A DNA stretch of 64,000 bases. It comes from JASDSY01 sp041441465 (lineage in GTDB: Bacteria > Muiribacteriota > UBA9980). Shown here in pieces: positions 8,878 to 18,075 of this stretch. Position 1 is the first letter of the stretch. Every line of letters starts with the position of its first letter. The DNA lies in NCBI GenBank assembly GCA_041441465.1, contig JASDSY010000024.1, positions 88,399-152,398 on the forward strand, written 5' to 3'. A model generated the notes under the pieces. The model ran no database searches, had not been told where the DNA came from, and saw only the letters and a list, made by a program, of their open reading frames with translations. The translations under genes were made by a program, and so were the position numbers.

Positions 8878-10407
8878 CTATATTATATTACTTAAAGCTT
8901 CGACAGACGGATGCGATGTTATAGCGTAGCTGTATTTTTTGTTTTCTGAATATTCATCATAACCCGGCCAATTTTTTTTGAATATGTTATCCGGCTTGAG
9001 CTCATTTTTTTTGATAAACCATTTTGAATCTGTACCGCTTCCGCCAAGAATTTTTTCTATTTTATCCCAGTCGTCATAAAAATATTCCTGAAGCAGCGGT
9101 ATAATTTTATCTTTTATTACATTTAATAATTCTTCAGTATTTTTAATATTCATAAAATAAGAATGTCCTATTTTATGGTCGCGGTCGTATAAATATTCTA
9201 TTCTTTTATTAATGGTGTTAAATATTTCTCTTAATTTGATTCCTTCGATTTCATCTGCTATAGTGGAATCGTCAGGCATAAATTCCTTGAAACTGAACCT
9301 TCTTCTAATGGCGGTATCGAGTAATGCAATAGACCTGTCTGCGGTATTCATTGTGCCGATAATATATAAATTTTTTGGAATATTAAATTTTTCACAGGAA
9401 TATGGCAATGATACGGTTATTTCGTTTATATTTCCAGCTCTTTTATCTTCCTCTATCAGCGTGATCAATTCGCCGAATATTTTTGAAATGTTGCCGCGGT
9501 TTATTTCATCGATGATTATCACATAGTTTTTGTTTTTATTATCGGCGGCATTTTTGCATATGGTTTTTAATATTCCGTCTTTTGGTTCGAAATTTCCATT
9601 TTTATCTGATTTTAAGCCTTCTATAAATTCCTCATAACTAAATGATTGGTGAAATGTTGTAAAAACAATTTGCCCTTCATCAATTAAGTTTTTAAATTTT
9701 AAAGTTATTTCTTCTCTGTTATTTTTAAAGTTATTATATTCTAAAAAGTTAGTAATTTTAACGGCTTCGTTAATTACATTATATGTTTTGCCTGTTCCGG
9801 GCGGGCCGTAAAATATTTGGTTTAATGGAATGTTTTCGTTCATGTTATCCTCGTTGATATCAGTATTATAATTGGAACTATCCGCTATCAGGTAAGTTTC
9901 GTAACGGCTGATTTCCGCTTCGTTTATTTTTTCAGTGATATATGGCAGGTTCTCACCGCTATTAACTTTATATATGTGATTTAAAAAAAGTAAAAGTTCT
10001 TTTTGGCAAGGTGTAATATATCCGTTTTGATACCAGTTTAAGTCTTTGGTATAAAAATTTCCTGTCTTTCTTATTTTTAACAGGTAATTTTTGAATTTTT
10101 CCATTGATTCTTTTATATATATTTCTTTACGGAATTTTATTATTTTTTCTAATTCGACCTTATAACGTGCGTCGTTATATGGGCCATATTTTTCACATGT
10201 TTTTGATACTTTGGAAATTGCAATAAGTTTATAGTCTGTTCTTTTATTGATAAATTCTGTCACGCAATGTAAAATAATATCATCTTTTTTTAACTCGAAC
10301 ATTATTTTTCGGTTATCGTCAGCGGGAGTATCTAATTGTTTTAAAAAAGTATTATTTTCAAGGTCACTTACTTTTTCAATCCATGCAAAAGTTGAATCGG
10401 TGTTCAA
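8878..10407 (-). CDS. mcrB: McrB-family AAA+ GTPase with N-terminal EVE-like domain
   Basis: The AAA+ module has Walker A GPPGTGKT at 201-208, Walker B IIIDEINRG at 297-305, the McrB signature TMNTADRS at 353-360 and an arginine cluster at 368-370. Residues 8-92 (FAWIEKV, then DDIILHCV, then AISKVSKT and YKVELEKI) resemble an EVE/PUA-fold reader of modified bases; that call is by pattern only and needs a structure-based search. The start is a TTG at 10405-10407 with AAGG eight bases upstream; no ATG or GTG lies nearby in frame. It is the first gene of the mcrBC operon, expressed from the promoter at 10453-10481. It would hydrolyse GTP and pull DNA towards McrC. Confidence 0.87.
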   Translation of the reverse strand: MNTDSTFAWIEKVSDLENNTFLKQLDTPADDNRKIMFELKKDDIILHCVTEFINKRTDYKLIAISKVSKTCEKYGPYNDARYKVELEKIIKFRKEIYIKESMEKFKNYLLKIRKTGNFYTKDLNWYQNGYITPCQKELLLFLNHIYKVNSGENLPYITEKINEAEISRYETYLIADSSNYNTDINEDNMNENIPLNQIFYGPPGTGKTYNVINEAVKITNFLEYNNFKNNREEITLKFKNLIDEGQIVFTTFHQSFSYEEFIEGLKSDKNGNFEPKDGILKTICKNAADNKNKNYVIIIDEINRGNISKIFGELITLIEEDKRAGNINEITVSLPYSCEKFNIPKNLYIIGTMNTADRSIALLDTAIRRRFSFKEFMPDDSTIADEIEGIKLREIFNTINKRIEYLYDRDHKIGHSYFMNIKNTEELLNVIKDKIIPLLQEYFYDDWDKIEKILGGSGTDSKWFIKKNELKPDNIFKKNWPGYDEYSENKKYSYAITSHPSVEALSNII

Positions 10408-10452
10408 TTTTAATACCTTCTTTTTATGATTAATCAGGATGTCTGGAATTGG

Positions 10453-10481
10453 ATTTTAGCAAATAATCATGTATATGTCAA
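10453..10481 (-). promoter_or_regulatory. Promoter of mcrBC
   Basis: On the minus strand TTGACA (10476-10481) and TAAAAT (10453-10458) are 17 bases apart. The transcript would start about 40 bases before the TTG start of mcrB. It is divergent from the promoter at 10527, so the 317-base spacer 10408-10724 is a two-way control region. Confidence 0.7.
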
Positions 10482-10526
10482 ACTAGAAATATGTTAATAA
10501 TCAAATTTCTTTTGAAATTAAATATT

Positions 10527-10555
10527 TTGACAATATATTTTTAAAATGATATATT
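10527..10555 (+). promoter_or_regulatory. Promoter reading towards tag
   Basis: TTGACA at 10527-10532 and TATATT at 10550-10555 have a 17-base spacer. The leader before tag would be about 160 bases; no clear riboswitch or terminator fold is visible in it. Confidence 0.6.
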
Positions 10556-10724
10556 AACATGAATACTTTTTTTGAAAAGCTCTTGTTGCCTGGATATTTT
10601 GAACCATATTATATGCAAATGCAGATTATATTTTATTGTTGATGATAGCAAATGTTCCCATACTAAAAGACTTTTCTGAAATTTTAATATTAACTGAAAA
10701 AAATGTTTTAAAAAAGGCGGATAT

Positions 10725-11297
10725 ATGAAAAAGGAATTAACGAGGTGTCCATGGTGCCTTTCTTGCGATATATACACGGATTATCATGACCGCGAATGGG
10801 GCGTGCCTGTCCACGACGACAGGATTCATTTCGAGTTTTTAGTACTCGAGTCGGCGCAGGCCGGGTTGAGCTGGCTTACAGTTTTAAAAAAACGCGAAAA
10901 TTATAGGAAGGCATATATGAATTTCGACCCGAAAAAAGTGGCGAAATTTGACGCTGAAAAAATTGGACAGCTGATGCAAAATGAAGGATTGATAAGAAAT
11001 CTCAAAAAAATCGAGGCGTCGATAAATAACGCTGCGCGTTTTCTCGAAATACAAAAGGAATTCGGTTCTTTTGATAAATATATATGGGGCTTTACCGGTT
11101 ATAAGCAGGTAGTCAACAAATGGAAGGCGCTCGGCGAACTGCCAGCAAAAACGCCTCTTTCTGACGAAGTGAGCAAGGATATGAAAAAACGCGGCTTTAA
11201 ATTTCTCGGCTCGACTGTAATGTATGCGCACCTCCAGGCTGTGGGTGTGGTTAACGACCATTTAATCGATTGTTTCAGATATTCTGAATCGCGTTGA
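10725..11297 (+). CDS. tag: DNA-3-methyladenine glycosylase I
   Basis: The 190-residue product has the length of the Tag family. The structural zinc ligands are all present: Cys8 (RCPWC), His21 (DYHDREWG), His179 and Cys183 (NDHLIDC). The motif ESAQAGLSWLTVLKKR, containing the base-recognition Glu and Trp, is intact. It removes 3-methyladenine from alkylated DNA as the first step of base-excision repair. AAAAAAGGCGG precedes the ATG. It lies between mcrBC and an ATPase-nuclease gene, but it is a normal housekeeping repair enzyme and nothing links it functionally to restriction. Confidence 0.93.
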   Translation: MKKELTRCPWCLSCDIYTDYHDREWGVPVHDDRIHFEFLVLESAQAGLSWLTVLKKRENYRKAYMNFDPKKVAKFDAEKIGQLMQNEGLIRNLKKIEASINNAARFLEIQKEFGSFDKYIWGFTGYKQVVNKWKALGELPAKTPLSDEVSKDMKKRGFKFLGSTVMYAHLQAVGVVNDHLIDCFRYSESR

Positions 11298-11443
11298 TTG
11301 AACTTTTCCATACTATTGAAAAAAGTTTGAAAATCATAAATTAGAAAAATTGAATATTTTATAGTTATTACAAATATGAAATTAAAAATGGTAAGCAATT
11401 TCTATTGTTTACAGACTTTTGTTAATCTGTAAAACCTGCCGGC

Positions 11444-11472
11444 TTGAATTTGTAAGGGTAATATTGTATAAT
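11444..11472 (+). promoter_or_regulatory. Promoter of the AAA-nuclease/GIY-YIG operon
   Basis: TTGAAT at 11444-11449 and TATAAT at 11467-11472 are 17 bases apart, about 45 bases before the start of the ATPase gene. Confidence 0.65.
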
Positions 11473-11522
11473 ACCGTCTTAATAAAAGGCAAAATAGGAC
11501 ACAAAGCGTACGGAGTGATAAT

Positions 11523-13067
11523 ATGAGATTTTTTAATAATGCCGGGCCTATAAAACTCGATATTCATTATAATATTGATCCGCTCGAACGAATAAACAAG
11601 AAAGAAATATTGTCGTTAATTGAAACCCAAAAATATTTCATATTGCACGCTCCGAGGCAGACCGGAAAAACAAGCGGATTATTGGCGCTTCGTGATTATT
11701 TGAACGCGGAAGGCAGATATTATTGCGTTTATGTCAATGTTGAAGACGCGCAGGCCGCGCGTGAAAATGTAGAAATGGCAATGCAGGCCATAATTTATTC
11801 TTTATCTTTAAGGATAGACGAATCGTACGGAAAATTATATGAAGCGTTTCATAATGTAATGGAAAAATGCCTTAAAATGACACCTTATTCGGCGTTAAAT
11901 TTTTTGCTTGATTATCTTTGTAAAAATTCAGATAAACCTTTAGTTTTACTTATTGATGAAATAGATTCACTTATAGGTGATACTTTAATTTCGGTTCTAC
12001 GGCAGTTAAGATCGGGCTATGATAAAAGGCCGAAAGCCTTTCCTCAGACAATAATGCTTTGCGGCATTCGCGACGTGCGTGATTACCGGATCAATTCAAG
12101 CGCGGAAAAGCAGATAATAACAGGCGGCAGCGCGTTTAATATTAAATCTGAATCTTTAAGGCTTGGCGATTTTACTTATGAAGAAGTAAAGCAGCTTTAT
12201 CTTCAGCATACCGCCGAAACAGGCCAGAAATTCGAAGACGATATATGGGACTATGTCTGGTTCCTGACTGAAGGCCAGCCGTGGATCGTCAATACCCTTG
12301 CTTATGAGGCATGTTTTAAAATTGAAAAAGACCGTACGAAGCCGATTACAAAAGCGATTATTGAAAAGGCTAAAGAAAACATAATTATCGATAGAATGAC
12401 GCATATTGACATATTAATCGATAAATTGCGCGAAGAACGCGTGCGGCGGGTAATTGAACCAATATTATCAAGCGTTGAGGATATAAATTTTAACGAAGCC
12501 GATATTTCTTATGTAATCGACCTTGGGCTTATAAAGGGCAATGTTAAAAATTACCGGATATCAAACGGCATTTATAAGGAAGTAATTCCGCGCGAACTTG
12601 TATATGCGACGCAAAGAGGTATTACTCACGATACTTTGTGGTATGTCGAAAACGGCAAATTAAAATTAACGAAACTTTTAACTAATTTCCAGCAGTTTTT
12701 CCGTGAAAACTCTGAAGTGTGGCTTGAACGGTTCGATTACAAAGAGGCCGGCCCGCATTTATTGCTGATGGCGTTTTTGCAGCGTATAATTAACGGCGGC
12801 GGCCGGATATTCCGCGAATACGGCCTTGGCAGAAAGCGAATTGATTTATTAATTGAATATGGCGGCGAAAAGCTCGCGATAGAAACTAAAATTTACCGTA
12901 ATGAAAAAACAAAAACCGACGGGCTTACGCAATTGCGTGAATATATGGATATGACCGGCGCAAAAGAAGGGCATCTGGTGATTTTCAACCGCGACGCTAA
13001 AATTGATTGGGAAACTAAAATATATAATGAAAAGATAGACGGTAAAATAACAATTTGGGGAATATAA
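11523..13067 (+). CDS. AAA-like ATPase fused to a C-terminal PD-(D/E)xK nuclease domain
   Basis: The 514-residue protein has Walker A APRQTGKTS (Lys49) and Walker B LVLLIDEID (Asp145-Glu146) in its first third, in the style of the large family of single-protein AAA-like ATPases. At the C-terminus Asp441 (RIDLLI) and Glu454-Thr-Lys456 (LAIETKIY) give a PD-(D/E)xK nuclease signature. A helical middle region (about 250-400) probably contains a winged-helix domain. GGAG lies six bases before the ATG. It is co-transcribed with the GIY-YIG gene whose start lies two bases beyond its stop. Proteins of this type are abundant in environmental bacteria and their role is unproven; defence, DNA processing or mobile-element maintenance are all possible. 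Confidence 0.75.
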   Translation: MRFFNNAGPIKLDIHYNIDPLERINKKEILSLIETQKYFILHAPRQTGKTSGLLALRDYLNAEGRYYCVYVNVEDAQAARENVEMAMQAIIYSLSLRIDESYGKLYEAFHNVMEKCLKMTPYSALNFLLDYLCKNSDKPLVLLIDEIDSLIGDTLISVLRQLRSGYDKRPKAFPQTIMLCGIRDVRDYRINSSAEKQIITGGSAFNIKSESLRLGDFTYEEVKQLYLQHTAETGQKFEDDIWDYVWFLTEGQPWIVNTLAYEACFKIEKDRTKPITKAIIEKAKENIIIDRMTHIDILIDKLREERVRRVIEPILSSVEDINFNEADISYVIDLGLIKGNVKNYRISNGIYKEVIPRELVYATQRGITHDTLWYVENGKLKLTKLLTNFQQFFRENSEVWLERFDYKEAGPHLLLMAFLQRIINGGGRIFREYGLGRKRIDLLIEYGGEKLAIETKIYRNEKTKTDGLTQLREYMDMTGAKEGHLVIFNRDAKIDWETKIYNEKIDGKITIWGI

Positions 13068-13069
13068 AA

Positions 13070-13414
13070 TTGGGTGAACTAAAATCATATTTTGTTTATA
13101 TTCTTGAATGTGAGAATGGCAATTACTATACTGGCTATACGAATGACATTGCGAAGCGGTTTAAAACGCATAGTGAAGGTAAAAAACAGGGCGCTAAATT
13201 CACCAGAAGCTTCAAGCCGAAAAAAATAGCGGCTTGCTGGCAAATTGCCGGCGAGAAAAACGTCGCGATGAAGGTTGAGTATTTTATAAAAAAACATACG
13301 CGCGCCGATAAGCAAATTTTTATAAAATTTCCGGAAACTTTGAAAGACCATTTTTGCGCTAAATTAGACGCTCCGGCGGAAATAACGGTTTATAAATTTG
13401 ATATTTCGGAATAG
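13070..13414 (+). CDS. GIY-YIG nuclease-domain protein (UPF0213/YhbQ-like)
   Basis: A single GIY-YIG domain of about 115 residues: FVYILECENGNYYTGYT gives the two tyrosine motifs, the following Arg (AKRFKTH) and the Glu in KVEYFIKK complete the active site. I choose the TTG at 13070-13072 because GGGG lies nine bases before it and it opens directly with the conserved strand; an upstream TTG at 13055 overlaps the preceding gene and lacks a ribosome site. The gene is translationally coupled to the ATPase-nuclease. Stand-alone members of this family are poorly characterised and some cut branched or damaged DNA. Confidence 0.82.
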   Translation: MGELKSYFVYILECENGNYYTGYTNDIAKRFKTHSEGKKQGAKFTRSFKPKKIAACWQIAGEKNVAMKVEYFIKKHTRADKQIFIKFPETLKDHFCAKLDAPAEITVYKFDISE

Positions 13415-13576
13415 TGAATGATTATTCGGCATGTTGTTTCAAGTATTTCGAATCGCATTGACGGGATTTTTTTGAGTAACCGGAAAAAGTTAAAAAATCA
13501 TAAATACAAAAAGAATATATAAAAAATAACATAAAATATTGAAATTAAAAGAATTATAATAATTAAGCATTAAAAT

Positions 13577-13614
13577 AAGGGCTGTTCCGAGGTTGAAATT
13601 TTCGGACAGCCCTT
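13577..13614. terminator. Bidirectional terminator (GGGCTGTTC-type hairpin)
   Basis: AAGGGCTGTTCCGA pairs with TCGGACAGCCCTT with one bulged base, followed by CTTGTTTTAATTT and preceded on the other side by an A-rich stretch. It would end the rightward ATPase operon and the leftward kinase transcript. Confidence 0.75.
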
Positions 13615-13633
13615 GTTTTAATTTAAAAGTATT

Positions 13634-13774
13634 TTAATTATCAAGCAGTTTCAGTAGAATCGAGCAGGCTGTGTCAGCCCTGTAATTAGCGCCGGCGCCC
13701 ATATCTACTGAATTTTGATCCGTTGACTTATATGTTCCGGATTGATCCTTATTTTCTTTTGCGGTATTTGTCAT
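13634..13774 (-). CDS. Possible small hypothetical protein (46 aa)
   Basis: A short frame starts at the ATG at 13772-13774 with AGGGG four bases upstream, and stops 20 bases before the terminator at 13577-13614. It is hydrophilic at the N-terminus (many Thr, Lys, Asp, Asn) and ends in a short amphipathic helix-like tail. It lies about 150 bases downstream of the sensor kinase on the same strand. I recognise no family. A longer reading from 13822 is open but its ATG has no ribosome site. The good ribosome site and position between gene and terminator are the only support. Confidence 0.3.
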   Translation of the reverse strand: MTNTAKENKDQSGTYKSTDQNSVDMGAGANYRADTACSILLKLLDN

Positions 13775-13926
13775 TATTCCCCTGTTTTTTACTATTGGGT
13801 TTAATCGAGCGGTTGATATCATCGATGTTATTTCGTTAATGTTTGCGCCGGTGAAATTTTAACATAAATATGCATGTTAATTCAATAGTTTTTCAGAATA
13901 AAACCGCTTCGAAATGATTGATTTTA

Positions 13927-16053
13927 TTATTTCAATGCGGCCGGCAATTCTACGAAAAAAGTGCAGCCGTTATTTTTTTCTGATTTTAAATATATTTTCC
14001 CCTTATGTTTTTCTATGATTTGCTTTGTGAGTGTGAGACCGAGCCCGTCGCCGGGGACCGGGCCGTTAGGGTCGAGCCTGTGGAACATCTTCCATATAAA
14101 CGGTTGAAGTTCAGGTTCTATGCCTATTCCGTTGTCGGATATAACATACGTGACTTTGTCGTTGCTGATATTACCGCTGATTTTTAAAATCAGCTGCCGT
14201 TCCGGAGAATTATATTTCAGTGAATTATCGATAAGATTCGCAAATGCCTGTGTCAGTTGATTAAAATCCCCGTGGCATGGCGGCAGAGTTCCAATTTCAA
14301 TAACCGCTTTTGTTTTTTCGATTTGAAATGCTATTGTTGAAAAAATGCTTTCAAATAAATTTTTCATGTCGATTATTTTATAATCCATATTTATCCGGTT
14401 AGTTTTTGAATATTGTAGAATTCCGTTGATCAGAGCCCACATTTTTATTGTGCTGGATTGTATAAATCCAAGCTGCTTGCTGAAATTATTATTTAAGATG
14501 ACATTTAAATCACTAATTTTCTGTTCGCAGCTTTTATCGCTTTTAAGTATTTCATTCATTTTGCCGCAGTTTTTCTCAAGCAGCTGGCTGAATCCCTGTA
14601 TATTTACCAGCGGCGCTCTCAGATCGTGGGACGTTATATAAACCATATTTTCAAGTTCCTTATTTTTGGCCGCCAGTTCTGATACAAGCGCTTCACGTTC
14701 GATTTGAGCTTCTTTAAGCCCTGTTATGTCGGTTATTGTTACGTAAAATTGATATGGAATTTTTTCATCGTCTAAAAATTGCGGGGTTGCACTTATTGAA
14801 CACCATATGTATTTTTGATTTTTTTTGTTTGTAATTCCTATTATGCGGTTAGAAATAGATGTTTTTGTTTTAATGCAGCTGGCTAAAGGAAGATTGTCGG
14901 GATCAATTTTTTTCCCTGATTCGTCGATTGCGTTGAATTCTAATTCAGAAAGTGATTTATTAAGAAGTTCATCTTTGGCGCAGCCTAAAATCTCACACGC
15001 TGAATCATTTAAAGAAGTGATAACCGAATTCAGATCGTGATAGATGACGCCTTGTGCCATTGTCTCAAATAGTGTCCTGTATTTTTGTTCGCTGAATTTA
15101 AGTTCATTTAAAGTTTTCATGAGTTCGGCCGTTTTTTGCCTTACTTTGCGGTGCAGAAGATAATTCCATAAGCTCAGGATAATTATAAGCGCCGCAAGAA
15201 TTAAAGCCGCGGTTTTTAAAATATTTAAAATTAAATAATCTGCGGCGTATGATCGGCCATACCATTTTTCATCTATTTCAGCGTACTCTTTTTTTGATAT
15301 AACGGCGAATCCGGCTTCTATAAAATTTAAAAGTTCAGTATTGCCTTTTTTTACGGCCCGGTGGAATGCCCCTTCGTATAACGGGTTTGAAGTTTTAAAT
15401 TCTTCCTGTATTCCGTTTTTATACAAAAAATAAAGTGCCGGCGGTTTATCGACTATGAAAATGACGGTTTTCTTTTCGCCGGCCGCTTTTATTATTTCCT
15501 CGTAACTTTTAAATTTTATAAGTTGCGTGATGCCTTTTGACATTAAAATATTTATCGCGTTGTCGCCTTCTTTGACTGCTACCGCAAATCCATGCAGCGA
15601 CTCGGCGTTTGTTATGCCTGAAATATTTTTATGGAAAAATATGGGCACTTCGATCTTTACATACGGCTTTGTATAATCAAATATTTTTGAGCGTTCTGAA
15701 TTGAAAAAAATGGTGTCTATGATGTCAAAGCCGCCGGCTTGCATTTGGTCAAGCGCGTCATTCCAGTTCATTGCCGATATTTCGATTTTAACGCCGGTTT
15801 TTTCTTCGAATAATTTCCATTGGTCGACAAGAATGCCCTGGTAATTTTTATTTCCGTCAAGGAAAATAAACGGCGGATAATTGTTATCCATGACGATTTT
15901 AAGTGGCCGGCCATTCAGAAATGCCGGCGGAACTATGTGAGGGGTTTGATTGCTGTAAAGGTAATAAAACAAGAAAAATATAGCGGCGAATATAGATGCT
16001 GCCGCGTAATAAAATTTATTGTCGATTTTTAAGTTATGCCTGATAATGAACAT
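13927..16053 (-). CDS. Sensor histidine kinase with extracytoplasmic solute-binding domain and PAS domain
   Basis: Domains in order: a membrane helix (about 16-33), a periplasmic amino-acid-type SBP3 binding domain (about 50-265, with NYPPFIF and FDIIDTIFFNSERSK), a second membrane helix (275-299), a coiled linker, a PAS domain (about 320-445), HisKA with His476 in SHDLRAPL, and HATPase_c with N box NLIDNSLKYN (606-615), DNGIG (640-644) and GDGLGL (668-673). The layout is like BvgS-type kinases that sense small molecules such as amino acids in the periplasm. No response regulator or receiver domain is present in the window, so its partner must be elsewhere. Length is 708 residues. Confidence 0.9.
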   Translation of the reverse strand: MFIIRHNLKIDNKFYYAAASIFAAIFFLFYYLYSNQTPHIVPPAFLNGRPLKIVMDNNYPPFIFLDGNKNYQGILVDQWKLFEEKTGVKIEISAMNWNDALDQMQAGGFDIIDTIFFNSERSKIFDYTKPYVKIEVPIFFHKNISGITNAESLHGFAVAVKEGDNAINILMSKGITQLIKFKSYEEIIKAAGEKKTVIFIVDKPPALYFLYKNGIQEEFKTSNPLYEGAFHRAVKKGNTELLNFIEAGFAVISKKEYAEIDEKWYGRSYAADYLILNILKTAALILAALIIILSLWNYLLHRKVRQKTAELMKTLNELKFSEQKYRTLFETMAQGVIYHDLNSVITSLNDSACEILGCAKDELLNKSLSELEFNAIDESGKKIDPDNLPLASCIKTKTSISNRIIGITNKKNQKYIWCSISATPQFLDDEKIPYQFYVTITDITGLKEAQIEREALVSELAAKNKELENMVYITSHDLRAPLVNIQGFSQLLEKNCGKMNEILKSDKSCEQKISDLNVILNNNFSKQLGFIQSSTIKMWALINGILQYSKTNRINMDYKIIDMKNLFESIFSTIAFQIEKTKAVIEIGTLPPCHGDFNQLTQAFANLIDNSLKYNSPERQLILKISGNISNDKVTYVISDNGIGIEPELQPFIWKMFHRLDPNGPVPGDGLGLTLTKQIIEKHKGKIYLKSEKNNGCTFFVELPAALK

Positions 16054-16147
16054 AATTTATACCTGCAAGGAAATTCTTCCAGGCTAATCTTAACTTAAAC
16101 AAGCTCGATTGTCAAGTGAAAATAGCTTTATAATTTGTATTAAAATA

Positions 16148-16176
16148 TTTACTTATGCGGATGTTAATGCTATAAT
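16148..16176 (+). promoter_or_regulatory. Extended -10 promoter placed for a leaderless transcript
   Basis: TTTACT (16148-16153), a 17-base spacer ending in TGC, and a perfect TATAAT (16171-16176) precede the ATG at 16184 by only seven bases. Transcription would start at or next to the A of the start codon, and no ribosome site exists. Confidence 0.55.
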
Positions 16177-16183
16177 TCAACCC

Positions 16184-16699
16184 ATGGATAAAATCGAAGC
16201 GATTTTGGTAATAGAAGAGATAAAATCCGGAAAAGTATTCTATAAACCACTTCCTTTCAATGAAAACGGCAAAGGCGGGACTTTTATAAGTTACGATTCG
16301 GCGCGGGATATTTTTGTTGAGGAATATGTGAACGAATGTTATGAGGAACGCTGTCCGGGTGTCCATTTTTTCACTGAAAGAACTGCTGAACATATGATGA
16401 ATATGCTGCTTAAGCAGGATTATACTGACAAACATTATTCGACGATGGGTTCGTTCGAAAAATATGATTTTATTGAAAAGAACGAGGTTGAAGCTTTCGC
16501 CAGGTGCGGCGGAGTCGATTGGAACTCGCTTCATCCAAATGATCAGGGTTATGCGAAATGTCCGAAATGTAAAACCATGGACGTCACCATAACTCATTAC
16601 GATTATTCGATAAATCCGGTTACCGGTGATCGCTATGTAAATATGCGCTTTGTTTGTAATAAATGCGGACACATGGAATCGGGCAGCTGGGACGAATAA
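16184..16699 (+). CDS. Hypothetical protein with C-terminal zinc ribbon
   Basis: I take the ATG at 16184 rather than earlier in-frame codons because it lies exactly where the promoter at 16148-16176 would start the RNA and because the preceding codons are low in quality. The product has about 171 residues. The C-terminal third has two Cys-x-x-Cys knuckles (KCPKCKT and VCNKCGH) about 30 residues apart, a zinc ribbon. The N-terminal part is mixed alpha/beta with several acidic stretches and matches no family I know. It could bind nucleic acid or act as an adaptor. It stands alone; the 301-base spacer after it (16700-17000) contains one weak hairpin (16708-16739) and nothing else. Confidence 0.6.
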   Translation: MDKIEAILVIEEIKSGKVFYKPLPFNENGKGGTFISYDSARDIFVEEYVNECYEERCPGVHFFTERTAEHMMNMLLKQDYTDKHYSTMGSFEKYDFIEKNEVEAFARCGGVDWNSLHPNDQGYAKCPKCKTMDVTITHYDYSINPVTGDRYVNMRFVCNKCGHMESGSWDE

Positions 16700-17000
16700 T
16701 TTAACCGGCCTGGTTTAAAGAATTAATCAAAAACCTGGCTCCCGTGAAATGCCTTGTATATCAGAATAAGCCTTATTAAATTGAATCTGATAAGAGTTAA
16801 TTTTTTAATTTAAAATATGGATTTTTTATTTAATTGTTAAGCAACACTATTTTTTCAGATTATCCGGTTGAAATTCCAAACTGATATATTTGAAATTCAG
16901 TTGAATATTATAAAAAAGTTATGTTAGTTTTTCAATACTTTTGATTATACGGAAATTGGACCTGGAAATAAAATAATGCTGAATTGGAGTATTTTAGTAT

Positions 17001-17903
17001 ATGCAGAAAAACGTATATTCGATATCGCTCGGCTCTTCAGTGCGTAATCATAGGGCCAAATTAAAACTTTTGGGTCATGATATAAATATCGAAAGGATCG
17101 GCACTGACGGCGACATAAAAAAGGCATGTTCGCTGATAAGTGAATTGGACGGATATGCGGATGCATTCGGCCTTGGCGGGATAGATTTTTACCTTTCCAT
17201 ACTTGGCGATAAATACAGACTTCCTGACGCTTTTAAAATAGCCGCGTGTGCGAGAAAAACTCCTATTGTCGACGGCTGCGGCGTGAAAAATCTCGTCGAA
17301 AATAAAATTCCGGAAATATTAATAAATAAGCTTAAAATAAAACCCCACGAAACAAGAGTTTTTTTTATATGCGCTTTGAACCGTGCCCTGCTGGCTGAAA
17401 GTATGGAAAAATCAGGATTTAAAATGTTGTTCGGTGATTTCATGTCTGCGACTAAACTTCCTATTCCAGTGCACAGCTTGAAAACCGGCAGAATTTTTGC
17501 CGCTATGGTTGTTCCTTTTGTCGTTAATCTGCTGCCATACAGTTTTTTATATCCGGTAGGACGCGACCAGACCGAACGCAAGGAGCGTTTTACTAAATAT
17601 TTTAAAGAAGCCGACATAATAGCCGGCGATTTTAATTACATAAACCGCCACGCGCCCTCTGATTTGAAAGGTAAGACAATTATTGCCACCACGGTTACGC
17701 CTGAAAATATAGAAAGTTTAAGAGAACGCGGAGTCAAATGCCTCGTGACGACCTCACCGTTGATTGACGGGCGCAGCTTCGGCGCGAATGTCATAGAGGC
17801 AGCTATAGTAGCGGCGGCCGGCCGGAAAAAAGCTCTTTGTCCGGGCGAATACCTTGAGATAATAAATAAAATCAAATTCGAACCGTATGTCGAAATTTTT
17901 TAA
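17001..17903 (+). CDS. Conserved hypothetical protein (family sometimes annotated quinate 5-dehydrogenase)
   Basis: The 300-residue soluble protein starts at the ATG at 17001 with GGAG 11 bases upstream. It contains IERIGTDGDIKKA, ADAFGLGGIDFYL and TPIVDGCGVKNLVE, strongly conserved-looking glycine and aspartate motifs that I recall from an uncharacterised family of anaerobes, and a later VTTSPLIDGRSFGANVIEAA. The C-terminal half looks like a Rossmann-type fold but the usual GxGxxG is not obvious. The database name is not backed by a known activity, so I assign no reaction. It precedes the glutamine synthetase gene by 170 bases, which include a separate promoter. Confidence 0.5.
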   Translation: MQKNVYSISLGSSVRNHRAKLKLLGHDINIERIGTDGDIKKACSLISELDGYADAFGLGGIDFYLSILGDKYRLPDAFKIAACARKTPIVDGCGVKNLVENKIPEILINKLKIKPHETRVFFICALNRALLAESMEKSGFKMLFGDFMSATKLPIPVHSLKTGRIFAAMVVPFVVNLLPYSFLYPVGRDQTERKERFTKYFKEADIIAGDFNYINRHAPSDLKGKTIIATTVTPENIESLRERGVKCLVTTSPLIDGRSFGANVIEAAIVAAAGRKKALCPGEYLEIINKIKFEPYVEIF

Positions 17904-17993
17904 TTAAAGATTTAACAGGTACGAAAATTCGGCTGTAATGGCCAAAATATATTTTAGGCGCGGCATTTTAAAATTCTTAAATTGAAATTGAAT

Positions 17994-18022
17994 TTTACAA
18001 ATGGATTCTAATATGTTAAAAT
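17994..18022 (+). promoter_or_regulatory. Promoter of the glutamine-synthetase-like operon
   Basis: TTTACA (17994-17999) and TAAAAT (18017-18022) with a 17-base spacer; the coding start lies 53 bases further on behind CGGAGG. Confidence 0.55.
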
Positions 18023-18075
18023 AAATTGTTCATGTAAATTCAGTTATTTTGACAAACACATAATCGGAGGATTGT

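Noticed and set aside
16112..16672. 186-codon open frame antisense to the zinc-ribbon gene
   Set aside because: The plus strand has two Cys-x-x-Cys knuckles and a consensus promoter; the minus frame has neither promoter nor motif.
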